A stretch of DNA of 37,248 nt from a virus. Positions 14,560 through 22,623 of the stretch are shown here, in pieces. Within the stretch, counting starts at the first letter, position 1; each line of letters opens with the position of its first letter. Below the pieces are notes generated by a model. The model was given only the letters and a program-made list of their open reading frames with translations, was not told the origin of the DNA and made no database searches. Location: positions 1-37,248 of the IMG/VR virus record IMGVR_UViG_3300022821_000061. The stretch is one strand, 5' to 3'. A program made the position numbers and the translations under genes.

Positions 14560-16916
14560 ATGCTCGTTTTAAGCCCAACAAGCTAGAATTTCTGCCAGCT
14601 ATCGGCGGGTGTGACTTTGTTACCCCTGTTCTTGATCAGCCCCCTGGCCGGCTTCGCCTAGCTAAAAACATGGAAATTGATGTTAATGGGGGCTACCAAA
14701 GTGCGCGGGGGTATGAGGTTTATGATGGTCGACCATCGCCATCCGCTGCTACTTACGTTTATATTGAGTGTACTTTTAGTGGCGCTGTTGCTATAGCCGA
14801 CACTGTTACCGGCAGTGTCTCTGGCGCTACCGGTTATGTAATAGGTGTTGAGTCTGGTGCGGTTGCCGTTACAAGCGTAACAGGTACGTTTCAAGACGCT
14901 GAAAGCCTGATTGTTTCTGCCACTGTCAGGGCGGCAATTGTTGACGATCCTTATGTTAATGCTGCGTCTACGCCTAAGCTAGACCGCAAATATTTAAACT
15001 TATCTGCTGACCAACACCGGGGTGACATTGCTGCGGTCCCTGGGTCTGGCCGAGTCTTTGGTGTGGTTCGCTATAATGGCGTGCTCTATGCTTGGCGCAA
15101 CAACGACGATGCCAGTGCCGCGAGAATCTACAAATCATCTGCTGCTGGCTGGGTTTTGGTGGCTTTAGGTCGTGAGCTCTCTTTTACAGGTGCTAGCAAG
15201 GTTGCTGCTACCGGTACGGTCACATTGACCGGTGGTGGCTCTGGTAGTGTCGACGGAATTACGGTTAATAGCATTGAGGTAATGTCTGGTGCAGAATCCT
15301 TTGATACAAATCTTAATACCACTGCGACCGCTGTAGCCGCCAATATAACTGCGAATACTTCCAACCCTAATTACACTGCTGCGGCGGTCGGTGCGGTCAT
15401 AACCATAACTGCAGCAATTCCCGGCGCAGTATCTAACGCCCTTGCTGTTGCGAGCACGACTACCACTATTACCACTACCGATGTAAACATGGCCAATGGC
15501 TATGATGGATTTGCTGAGGGAGATACCATTACCGGTTCTACGTCTTCAGCAACTGCCGTTATTACCAGGGTCGTTACTGAGGCTGGCACTGTTGAAGGCG
15601 GGGATGCTTCAGGTAGGTTGATCTTTGCTACCCAGACAGGAACATTTCAGGCTGAAAACCTAGATATTGGTGACTCAGTAGATGCCGGCACAATAGCTGA
15701 TAACAGTTCTGCCATTGTACTGCTGCCTTCTGGACGAGTTAAGAGCATACAAAGCAATCTTGGTGGGGCCATTGGTACAAGGCGCGTCTATGGCTGTGAT
15801 GGTGTGAACAGGGGCTTTGAGTTCGATGGCACTGTGTATGTTCCTATAAGCACAGGAATGGCTACTGATGCACCTGAGAACATTGTGGTGTTCAAGTTTC
15901 ATCTGTTTTTTAGCTTTGGGGCATCGGTTCAGTTTTCTAGCCCTGGCGATCCTTTTGTGTGGCTGCCGGTGCTTGGCGCAAGCGAGATAGCCTTGGGTGA
16001 CAATGTTACCGGATTTAGTGTTCAGCGAGGTTCAGCTACTGGTGGAGCGCTGGCGATATTCAGCAGAAATAGCACCAACATGCTTTATGGCAACGTAAAG
16101 GCAGACTTTAACCTAGTGCCACAAAAGCTGGAAGTCGGTGGTTTTGCTAATAGCGTGCAGAACATAGGCTTTACCATAATCTATGACGATAACGGGATAA
16201 TCGATTTAAGAGCTGCCCAGGAGTTTGGTAACTTTCAGTCCTCAATACTCTCTAAGCTGGTCAATACCTTTGTCCAGGAAAGGAAGTTAGAAATTACTGA
16301 CTCTTGCGTGGTTCGGAAGAAAAACCAATATCGCGTCTTCTTCAGCGACAATACCGCACTATACGTAACTGTTGAGGGCGGTGATGTGCTTGGCATGATC
16401 CCACAGCTGCTCGAGGATAAGGTTGAATGCATTACCTCTATTGAGGGCGATGCGAATGATGAGGTTTTCTTTGGGTCCGATGATGGATTCTGTTACCAGA
16501 TGGAAAAAGGCACTAGTTTTAATGGTGAGCCAATTGAATATTTTGGGTTCTTTGAATACTGGCACTGCAAATCGCCTGGCATTAATAAACGATTTAAATC
16601 AGCTGTAGCCGAAATATCAGGCGAAAGCTACGCTGAGTACGGAATAGGATTTGAGCTAGGCTACGGCGCCAAGAAGCACGCTCAGCCCGATTACACTACC
16701 GACGCACTACAGAACAATTTTGGCAATTCTCGATGGGACTCTTTCACTTGGGACGATTTTTGGTGGGATGCTGACTCAGTTGTGCCCAAAAGAGTGAAAC
16801 TGCACGGCAATGCGGAGAACATAGGATTTGTTATTGCCGGATCTAGTGAAGAGTACGACCCCATAAGAATTAGCGGGATAAGAATTCGATTTAAATTTGC
16901 GAGGATTGTACGGTGA
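14556..16916 (+). CDS. tail nozzle/tubular protein B-like
   Basis: A 786-residue, mainly beta protein that overlaps the adaptor gene by ATGA. The N-terminus (FLPAIGGCDFVTPVLDQPPG, then RLRLAKNMEIDVNGGYQSARG) has the G-x-R-x-A-x-N-x-E pattern of tail nozzle proteins (T7 gp12-type and other podophage tail tubes). The middle holds inserted Ala/Thr/Val repeats (VTGSVSGATGYVIGVESGAV; TITAAIPGAVSNALAVASTT), probably Ig-like or propeller strands. The C-terminal part includes FQSSILSKLVNTFVQERKLE and an aromatic stretch WDSFTWDDFWWD (about residues 729-740). It probably forms the six-fold tail end below the adaptor. Confidence 0.72.
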   Translation: MNARFKPNKLEFLPAIGGCDFVTPVLDQPPGRLRLAKNMEIDVNGGYQSARGYEVYDGRPSPSAATYVYIECTFSGAVAIADTVTGSVSGATGYVIGVESGAVAVTSVTGTFQDAESLIVSATVRAAIVDDPYVNAASTPKLDRKYLNLSADQHRGDIAAVPGSGRVFGVVRYNGVLYAWRNNDDASAARIYKSSAAGWVLVALGRELSFTGASKVAATGTVTLTGGGSGSVDGITVNSIEVMSGAESFDTNLNTTATAVAANITANTSNPNYTAAAVGAVITITAAIPGAVSNALAVASTTTTITTTDVNMANGYDGFAEGDTITGSTSSATAVITRVVTEAGTVEGGDASGRLIFATQTGTFQAENLDIGDSVDAGTIADNSSAIVLLPSGRVKSIQSNLGGAIGTRRVYGCDGVNRGFEFDGTVYVPISTGMATDAPENIVVFKFHLFFSFGASVQFSSPGDPFVWLPVLGASEIALGDNVTGFSVQRGSATGGALAIFSRNSTNMLYGNVKADFNLVPQKLEVGGFANSVQNIGFTIIYDDNGIIDLRAAQEFGNFQSSILSKLVNTFVQERKLEITDSCVVRKKNQYRVFFSDNTALYVTVEGGDVLGMIPQLLEDKVECITSIEGDANDEVFFGSDDGFCYQMEKGTSFNGEPIEYFGFFEYWHCKSPGINKRFKSAVAEISGESYAEYGIGFELGYGAKKHAQPDYTTDALQNNFGNSRWDSFTWDDFWWDADSVVPKRVKLHGNAENIGFVIAGSSEEYDPIRISGIRIRFKFARIVR

Positions 16917-19000
16917 CGAATCCATATTATAACAATGGCGGCCAACCGGCTGACGCAAGCAAGGGCATTGCGGCTAGGACTCGAAAAGAGCTTGTAAATG
17001 TTGCTGCGGGATTTGATAAATTTCCTGTCGTAAATTCAATGCTTGCTGGATTTACCTATTCCGCTACAACAGCTGGAATTGCCAACACCTATACAGCGGT
17101 TATAAGCGATAAGATCACCTCTTACCTGACCGGGCTTAGATTGTCGGTGGTGGTGAATATCTCAAATACTGGCGCCTCTACAATTAATGTGAATAGTCTT
17201 GGAGCTAAAGACATTAGAGATTTTAGTGGCGCGGCCATTGGTAGCGGCGATCTTCTTGAGGATCAATTATCAGAAATAGTCTATAACGGTACTGGTGGCT
17301 TTTTTGTGCTCACTAGCTCTCTTGCATCTATTGCTGACGCTGCTGCGGCCAGTGCTCTTGCGGCAAGCAATTCTGCCACTTCTGCATCCGGCTCAGTTAC
17401 GACCGCAAGCGGTTTTGCTGACGATGCTGAGGCGTCGGTTGCTACGGCAACATCAGAGGCTGACGATGCTGCGGCTAGTGCAATTCTTGCTGCTTCTTAT
17501 GCCATTTTTAACAAATACGACGCTACAGGCGCACCAACAGCTAACGACGATGGTGCAAACACTTCGGGTAACGGAACATTCGTTGTCGGCTCTGAATGGG
17601 TTAACGTAAGCACCGATCTTTCTTACAAGTGTATGGATATCTCTACCGGCGCGGCTGTCTGGACTGGGACTAACGAGGCATCGGAAGTAATATATCCGCA
17701 AAACTCTAAATCAGCCGACTACACCTTGGTTATTGGTGATGCAGGTAAGCAGATATTTCACCCTGCTACTGACACTGCGGCAAGAAACTTTACTATCCCC
17801 GCAAATGCCAGTGTAGCGTTTGAAATAGGAGCCGTTGTTTTAATTGTGAATGAGCCTGCAGCGGGCAGTATCACAATTACAATTAACTCAGATACTTTGT
17901 CCGATTTAAACGGCAACACAGGAAAAGTGGTTATTCCGGGCGGAAATTTATTGACGCTTTTAAAAGTTACTGCAACAAAGTGGATTGTTTCGTTTGATAA
18001 CAAAAAACTTCCTGATTATTTTATTGCTGTAGCACACACCTCATCCCCGTATGTAACAGCGTATCCGTGGAGTGCTTCTGGATTTGGCACCAAGTTTACT
18101 AACCCCGGGACACTGCCCGTAGGTGGTGGACTTGGTGTAGCTTTTAGCCCGCTCGGAACTGAGATTGCTGTAGCACACGACACATCCCCGTATGTAACAG
18201 CGTATCCGTGGAGTGCTTCTGGATTTGACACCAAGTTTACTAACCCCGGGACACTGCCCGCAGCCATCGGTCGCAGTGTAGCTTTTAGCCCGTCCGGAAC
18301 TGAGATTGCTGTAGCACACGACACATCCCCGTATGTAACAGCGTATCCGTGGAGTGCTTCTGGATTTGGCACCAAGTTTACTAACCCCGGAACACTGCCC
18401 GCAGGCATCGGTCGCAGTGTAGCTTTTAGCCCGTCCGGAACTGAGATTGCTGTAGCACACGACACATCCCCGTATGTAACAGCGTATCCGTGGAGTGCGG
18501 CTGGATTTGGCACCAAGTTTACTAACCCCGGGACACTGCCCGTAGGTGGTGGACTTGGTGTAGCTTTTAGCCCGTCCGGAACTGAGATTGCTGTAGCACA
18601 CGTCACATCCCCGTTTGTAACAGCGTATCCGTGGAGTGCTTCTGGATTTGGCACCAAGTTTACTAACCCAGGAACACTGCCCGTAGGCATCGGTCGCAGT
18701 GTAGCTTTTGGCCCGTCCGGAACTGAGATTGCTGTAGCACACACCTCATCCCCGTATGTAACAGCGTATCCGTGGAGTGCTTCTGGATTTGGCACCAAGT
18801 TTACTAACCCCGGAACACTGCCCGCAGGCATCGGTCGCAGTGTAGCTTTTAGCCCGTCCGGAACTGAGATTGCTGTAGCACACGACACATCCCCGTATGT
18901 AACAGCGTATCCGTGGAGTGCGGCTGGATTTGGCACCAAGTTTACTAACCCAGGAACACTGCCCGCAGGCATCGGTCGCAGTGTAGCTTTTGGCTTTTAA
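16913..19000 (+). CDS. tail fibre with C-terminal seven-repeat propeller
   Basis: A 695-residue protein with a GTG start after GAGGA, overlapping the previous stop. Residues 1-130 (DASKGIAARTRKELVNVAAG, then NISNTGASTINVNSLGAKDI) are a typical phage-fibre anchor and shaft. Residues about 136-197 are an Ala-rich trimeric-coil-like segment. Residues about 260-360 are a common fibre domain (PQNSKSADYTLVIGDAGKQI and TIPANASVAFEIGAVVLIVN). From residue 371 to the end there are seven copies of a 47-aa unit (see the repeat entry), predicted to close into a seven-bladed beta-propeller, probably the receptor-binding tip. No chaperone domain or collagen repeats are present. Two small downstream genes may help assembly. 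Confidence 0.78.
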   Translation: MTNPYYNNGGQPADASKGIAARTRKELVNVAAGFDKFPVVNSMLAGFTYSATTAGIANTYTAVISDKITSYLTGLRLSVVVNISNTGASTINVNSLGAKDIRDFSGAAIGSGDLLEDQLSEIVYNGTGGFFVLTSSLASIADAAAASALAASNSATSASGSVTTASGFADDAEASVATATSEADDAAASAILAASYAIFNKYDATGAPTANDDGANTSGNGTFVVGSEWVNVSTDLSYKCMDISTGAAVWTGTNEASEVIYPQNSKSADYTLVIGDAGKQIFHPATDTAARNFTIPANASVAFEIGAVVLIVNEPAAGSITITINSDTLSDLNGNTGKVVIPGGNLLTLLKVTATKWIVSFDNKKLPDYFIAVAHTSSPYVTAYPWSASGFGTKFTNPGTLPVGGGLGVAFSPLGTEIAVAHDTSPYVTAYPWSASGFDTKFTNPGTLPAAIGRSVAFSPSGTEIAVAHDTSPYVTAYPWSASGFGTKFTNPGTLPAGIGRSVAFSPSGTEIAVAHDTSPYVTAYPWSAAGFGTKFTNPGTLPVGGGLGVAFSPSGTEIAVAHVTSPFVTAYPWSASGFGTKFTNPGTLPVGIGRSVAFGPSGTEIAVAHTSSPYVTAYPWSASGFGTKFTNPGTLPAGIGRSVAFSPSGTEIAVAHDTSPYVTAYPWSAAGFGTKFTNPGTLPAGIGRSVAFGF
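18023..18997 (+). repeat. seven 141-bp in-frame tandem repeats
   Basis: Units begin at 18023, 18164, 18305, 18446, 18587, 18728 and 18869; the last is 129 bp and stops inside the unit. Each encodes 47 aa running from IAVAH..SP through TAYPWSA.GF.TKFTNPGTL to VAF.P.GTE. Differences cluster at a few sites: TSS/DTS/VTS, SAS/SAA, and VGGGLG versus AGIGRS/AAIGRS/VGIGRS. The VAFSPSGTEIAVAH strand pair resembles WD40 or YVTN propeller blades. Near-identity at DNA level indicates recent expansion or gene conversion. The period is a multiple of three, so the antisense strand also stays open; that is not evidence for antisense genes. Confidence 0.93.
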
Positions 19001-19010
19001 GGAGAAAAAA

Positions 19011-19322
19011 ATGATATATAAACAACTACCAAGTACGTACAAAGCTGACACGATTGCAATAGCCATGTACGCAAGAGAAATTGAGTATTTCCACTATGAG
19101 TTTGACGCCATCAACTTTGAGTTTCTGATTGCCAACGCGCCTGAAGGTGCTGACCTGATAGATTTAAAGCAGCGGCTGCACGACACGCGCACTCAGATGG
19201 AAGCAGTTGAGAACACGCAAGCTGCGCTTGCGGCGCAAATAACCGATCAAGGCGAACACGAAGCAGCGGTAATACGAACGGCTACAGCGAGGGCTGATGA
19301 TGCGTTACGCACAGGTAAATAA
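19011..19322 (+). CDS. small fibre-associated helical protein
   Basis: A 103-residue protein. ATG 19011 follows AAGGAG that begins at the fibre stop codon; a longer TTG reading from 18990 overlaps the fibre gene and is rejected. The N-terminus is aromatic and mixed (IAIAMYAREIEYFHYEFDAI), the rest a coiled-coil-like helix (LKQRLHDTRTQMEAVENTQ). Position after the fibre suggests a fibre chaperone or a capping subunit. Unrecognised family. Confidence 0.58.
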   Translation: MIYKQLPSTYKADTIAIAMYAREIEYFHYEFDAINFEFLIANAPEGADLIDLKQRLHDTRTQMEAVENTQAALAAQITDQGEHEAAVIRTATARADDALRTGK

Positions 19323-19938
19323 TGGAACCTTTGTTCGTCACATTTTTAACGAAATTGAAAACATCGAATGGGATGCTGATAACAAATGTTCCGTTAGAAA
19401 ACTAACCGATTCTCAGAAAACGGCTTTTGGTGTTTTCAAATTAAAATTAGTCACTCCACCCGAGTTCAGTCCTTTGTCTCAAGTTAGAGAAGAAGGCGAT
19501 GCCGTCTTAATAGGTGGTGTGTGGACTCAGAATTGGACAGTTACATCGCTGAGCATCGATGCCCGCCAAACCTTATTACTTGAAAAAGCTAAAAAACAGA
19601 AAAACGCAGCGTTTTATTCAAACGTGACAATCCCATTCCCGAGCGATGATAAAGAGATTCACTTTCGCAATGAGCTAGACAGAACCAATATTAAAGATAA
19701 ATGGTCTATGGCTAAGTCTTTGATGGATTCTGGGGCGCCAGAAACCCAAATAAGTTTTAGGCCGAAAGATGGTGGTAAAGTTTTTATGAGAGCCGACCAG
19801 CTTTTTTCTATATTCACGACAATTGCGATAGAAAAAGACTTTCTTTTTAATGCCTACGCAGATGTGATTTTCGACATCAGGGCGGCCAGTGATACTGACG
19901 AGCTAGACGCGGCAGAGACGGCGCTCAACGCATTGTAA
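19297..19938 (+). CDS. DUF4376-like fibre-region protein
   Basis: A 213-residue protein starting at ATG 19297 or 19300, overlapping the previous gene by 26 nt. The N-terminus (MRYAQVNNGTFVRHIFN) has the Y-x-V-x-N-G-x-V style of tail-fibre assembly proteins. The C-terminal half (DKEIHFRNELDRTNIKDKWS, then PKDGGKVFMRADQLFSIFTT) matches the DUF4376 layout (dGk.f..d..s......a......W...d......ta.ql). Such proteins are encoded next to tail-fibre genes and are thought to act in fibre assembly or as small spike parts. No enzymatic motif. Confidence 0.62.
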   Translation: MMRYAQVNNGTFVRHIFNEIENIEWDADNKCSVRKLTDSQKTAFGVFKLKLVTPPEFSPLSQVREEGDAVLIGGVWTQNWTVTSLSIDARQTLLLEKAKKQKNAAFYSNVTIPFPSDDKEIHFRNELDRTNIKDKWSMAKSLMDSGAPETQISFRPKDGGKVFMRADQLFSIFTTIAIEKDFLFNAYADVIFDIRAASDTDELDAAETALNAL

Positions 19939-19963
19939 TTAAAGCTAACTGGCCAGCTTAATT
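19937..19963 (+). other. AT-rich hairpin after the fibre cluster
   Basis: AATTAAAGCT and AGCTTAATT flank an 8-nt centre, with one unpaired A. This gives a moderate hairpin starting at the stop codon of the DUF4376-like gene (19936-19938). The sequence after it has no T run, so it is probably an mRNA end or processing structure and not a strong terminator. Confidence 0.32.
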
Positions 19964-20041
19964 CGCCTATGCGGTTCTGGTTAAAAAGATTTTAGCTAAA
20001 TGTAATCGAATCCAATTGGCCGACATAAGGAATATTTTAAG

Positions 20042-20362
20042 ATGGAACTTACAACTGAGTATGTAATAGGCGCGTTTACCTTCCTGGTATCTGGGTTGAT
20101 AATAATGTTTAAGCGGTCTGATAAAATTATTGGGCACCAGTTTGAAAGCATGAAGCTAAGACAGGAGCATACGGAAGGGATGCTTGATAAGTGTGAGAAA
20201 AACCACGAAGCAACGCAAGCTAATGAAAAAATCACTAATGATAGGCTGTTTGAGCTAAGCGGCAAGTTAGAGCACGAGCTTGGCAAGCGTGCGGGAGCCG
20301 AGGAAATGGCTGATAAAATTATAGTCCATATTGACAAACAGATGGTGGTTCGGCAAAGGTAA
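20042..20362 (+). CDS. N-terminal membrane anchor and coiled-coil protein (holin/spanin-like)
   Basis: A 106-residue protein with AAGGA upstream. Residues about 6-23 (EYVIGAFTFLVSGLIIMF) form one membrane helix, followed by basic residues (KRSDK) and a long charged coiled coil (LRQEHTEGMLDKCEKNHEAT through LFELSGKLEHELGKRAG). One TM plus a coiled coil fits an inner-membrane spanin (Rz-like), a BhlA/UviB-type holin-like protein or an ejection accessory. It lies far from the endolysin-like and lipoprotein genes. It stands alone in its transcription block, with gaps on both sides. Confidence 0.6.
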   Translation: MELTTEYVIGAFTFLVSGLIIMFKRSDKIIGHQFESMKLRQEHTEGMLDKCEKNHEATQANEKITNDRLFELSGKLEHELGKRAGAEEMADKIIVHIDKQMVVRQR

Positions 20363-20427
20363 GCAAATAACGGCAATCTTTCGAAATAAGTTATACTAAG
20401 CACATGAATTTTAAAAGGTAACACCTT

Positions 20428-21411
20428 ATGTACATGGCAGAGAGAGACAAAAGTAAGGATCTAAAAGTCGATGATATTGGCTCTTATACTGCGACTAAGG
20501 CCGACATAGGAGAAGCTGATTTAGTTCAGTCCCGTATTGGCGGGGTGATGAACGATAGCAACTTGCGCAATCAAGCTATCGGAACAGCTAATAGCCAGGC
20601 AGGGTCAAGAGGGCTTATTAATAGCCAAATGAACACCCAGGGCGCTGTTGAGGAACTGTATAAGGCTGCTTTGCCTATTGCCTCTCAGGACTCAACTAGC
20701 CTAATTGAGGGCAAAAAGTTTAATGCCAGCACTATGAATGAGGCTGGCCGATTTAATACAGGGGAAAAAAACAAGGGCATTATAGAGAATATTCGTTCTC
20801 AGAACAACTTAGACTCTATTTATGAAAGAGGTAGATCTGATTATTCAATTCAAACACTTCGCGGGACTCAAGAGTTATCTCAAATTGGGGCGCGAGGTGC
20901 GATTGAAATGGGTCTACAGGACAGGGCAGATGCCGGCGCAATGAGTCGTCTTAATGTTTCTGGCGATCAAGCTCTTGCCCAGATAGTTGAGCGCGGTGAT
21001 ATTGATATTAATCTTGAGACTTTGCGAGCAACTAGCGATCAAACAATTGCTGACATTAAAGCCAAAAACGACAGGCTTATTAGTGCTAATCAGGCAGCTT
21101 CTCTTGTTTACTCAAATACTCAGGTTGCAATTGCCAATGTTTTGACTAGTGCTGCTGCTGGGGATATTCCAAAAGCTAACGTCCAGGGATATGTTGACAT
21201 TCTTAACGGAGAGCTAGAGAGGTCGTTACTGACTATTGGCACGTTTGCAGATGTTAATGTAAGCGGGCTATTGCCGGCAGTTGACCCGGAAGATGCAGGT
21301 ACAGGAGACTCGGGCAGCGCTGCCAGCAATGATCCTGCTAATTACGACCCTGGCGCCAATACAAATTATGGCGGCGACAATGACTACCGAACTAGCGAGA
21401 ACTTTGGGTAA
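20428..21411 (+). CDS. putative internal virion or ejection protein
   Basis: A 327-residue protein starting at ATG 20428, with ATG 20434 as alternative; AAAGGTAAC is the ribosome site. The 65-nt leader has a possible -10 (TATACT, 20392-20397) without a good -35. The protein is almost all helix with Gln/Asn/Ala/Asp-rich repeats (GTANSQAGSRGLINSQMNTQ; AIEMGLQDRADAGAMSRL) and ends in a low-complexity tail (ANYDPGANTNYGGDNDY). It opens a block of four helical, low-cysteine proteins preceding the giant virion protein. That is the usual place of podophage ejection proteins (roles like T7 gp14-16 or P22 gp7/16/20), which leave the head before the DNA. Confidence 0.6.
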   Translation: MYMAERDKSKDLKVDDIGSYTATKADIGEADLVQSRIGGVMNDSNLRNQAIGTANSQAGSRGLINSQMNTQGAVEELYKAALPIASQDSTSLIEGKKFNASTMNEAGRFNTGEKNKGIIENIRSQNNLDSIYERGRSDYSIQTLRGTQELSQIGARGAIEMGLQDRADAGAMSRLNVSGDQALAQIVERGDIDINLETLRATSDQTIADIKAKNDRLISANQAASLVYSNTQVAIANVLTSAAAGDIPKANVQGYVDILNGELERSLLTIGTFADVNVSGLLPAVDPEDAGTGDSGSAASNDPANYDPGANTNYGGDNDYRTSENFG

Positions 21412-21414
21412 CAG

Positions 21415-21849
21415 ATGATTCGGCCTGCTACACAGCAAGATATACCTGCCGTAATAGAGCTTTCACTTGAAGCCCTATCGATCGATGGCTATACAGGGCT
21501 TGTGCCCAGCAGGGAAAGAACAGCAATTACGGTACAGGAATGTATCTGCAGTGCTAAAAATTTTTCTTGGGTGTCAGAGGTCGACGGTGTTATTTGCGGC
21601 GGTCTGGGCGTGTTGGTAATGCCCTTTATGATGTATGAGCGGAATCAAGCGGTGATAGCTATGTGGTACTGCCCCAGATCATCTGATGGGTTAAAACTGC
21701 TTAGGGAGTTTAAGACCTGGATGGGCACCAAGCCAATGATAAGGCAGGTTGTTTACTCGGAAGAAAGAAAATCGGATTGTCGAATTTCTAAATATTTACA
21801 AAAAGTAGGTTTTCAAGATTGCCTACCTACTCACGTTCTAACAAGGTAA
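21415..21849 (+). CDS. GNAT-like N-acetyltransferase
   Basis: A 144-residue protein starting 3 nt after the previous stop. The N-terminus MIRPATQQDIPAVIELSLEA is the classic first strand and helix of GNAT acetyltransferases; a core (VDGVICGGLGVLVMPF) and a C-terminal YLQKVGFQDC (the K-x-G-F motif) follow. The acetyl-CoA pyrophosphate loop R/Q-x-x-G-x-G/A is not clear, so activity is uncertain. A GNAT gene at this exact place, amid ejection genes, recurs in P22-like and related podophages. The substrate may be a virion protein N-terminus or a host target. Confidence 0.65.
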   Translation: MIRPATQQDIPAVIELSLEALSIDGYTGLVPSRERTAITVQECICSAKNFSWVSEVDGVICGGLGVLVMPFMMYERNQAVIAMWYCPRSSDGLKLLREFKTWMGTKPMIRQVVYSEERKSDCRISKYLQKVGFQDCLPTHVLTR

Positions 21850-21858
21850 GGGTTCTCT

Positions 21859-22623
21859 ATGAGCAAAGTAATTAAGGGCGTCAAGAAAGTGGTGAAAAAA
21901 ATAACCTCTTCTAAGCTAGGCAAGGCTCTGCTTATTGCTGCGACTATTTACATTGGTGGCGCTGCGCTTGGTGCGTGGGGATCTCCTTTTACGTCAATCA
22001 ACGGGGCTCTTATTCCTGGTGGGGCAACTACTGGCGCGGGATCTGGGGTTGCTGCGAGCACTGCCGCAACAACGGCTACCGGAGTCAATACGGCTGCTTT
22101 AACGGGTACTGGTGGTGGGGCCGGGTTCTCTGTTGGCGGCACAGCGTCTACTGTTGCGGGTAATGCTTTGCCTGCTGCTGCCCCGGGCTTTACTGCTGGC
22201 GGTGTAACTAGCACTGTCGCAGGCACTGGATCTGCTGTAGCACCTGGGGTTGGCGCTGGGGTTGGCGCTGGTACGGGTGTTGCCTCTACGGTTACAGGAA
22301 CAGTGGCGGGAGAGACGGCAAAGACCGGCATTATTAGTAAAATGATGAGCGGGACCGGTAATTTTATAAGACAAAATCCATTAGTTTCTGCGATGGGAGT
22401 GAGTGGGCTTTCTTCAGCTTTGGCTGAGGGCGGGCCAAGTCAGATTGATATAATGCGCGAGCAGCAACTAATAGATGATGAGGATCGAGCTCGCCGCGAC
22501 GAAAATACAGACGTTAGCGGTATTACTCTTCCTAAATACAGACAAAACGACTTAACCTTTAAAAGCACTGGTGAAAAAGTTTTTACAGGTGGGTTAATTA
22601 ATGGCAGGAGGCTTTCAACATGA
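21859..22623 (+). CDS. membrane-active internal virion protein candidate
   Basis: A 254-residue protein. Residues 1-22 are strongly basic and amphipathic (SKVIKGVKKVVKKITSSKLG), followed by a hydrophobic helix (ALLIAATIYIGGAALGAWG). Then comes a long low-complexity Gly/Ala/Thr/Val region (about residues 50-155) and a polar helical C-terminus. The pattern suits a protein that enters the host envelope during ejection and forms a channel. Its 3' end overlaps the next gene by 4 nt (ATGA). Confidence 0.58.
   Translation: MSKVIKGVKKVVKKITSSKLGKALLIAATIYIGGAALGAWGSPFTSINGALIPGGATTGAGSGVAASTAATTATGVNTAALTGTGGGAGFSVGGTASTVAGNALPAAAPGFTAGGVTSTVAGTGSAVAPGVGAGVGAGTGVASTVTGTVAGETAKTGIISKMMSGTGNFIRQNPLVSAMGVSGLSSALAEGGPSQIDIMREQQLIDDEDRARRDENTDVSGITLPKYRQNDLTFKSTGEKVFTGGLINGRRLST

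Noticed and set aside
18016-18972. Long minus-strand open frames (up to about 318 codons) across the fibre repeats
   Set aside because: The 141-bp period is a multiple of three, so one stop-free antisense unit is copied seven times. There is no ribosome site and the proteins are simple repeats of one shadow segment.
18023-18997. Regular repeats that might be read as a CRISPR array
   Set aside because: Units are 141 bp, contiguous and in frame, with no spacers. They encode protein blades.
17000-19000. Diversity-generating retroelement acting on the fibre tip
   Set aside because: No reverse transcriptase gene or template repeat is present in the window, and repeat differences are not concentrated at adenines.
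21948-22374. Minus-strand frames rich in Pro/Ala/Val or Ser/Arg
   Set aside because: These are shadows of the low-complexity Gly/Ala/Thr region on the plus strand.
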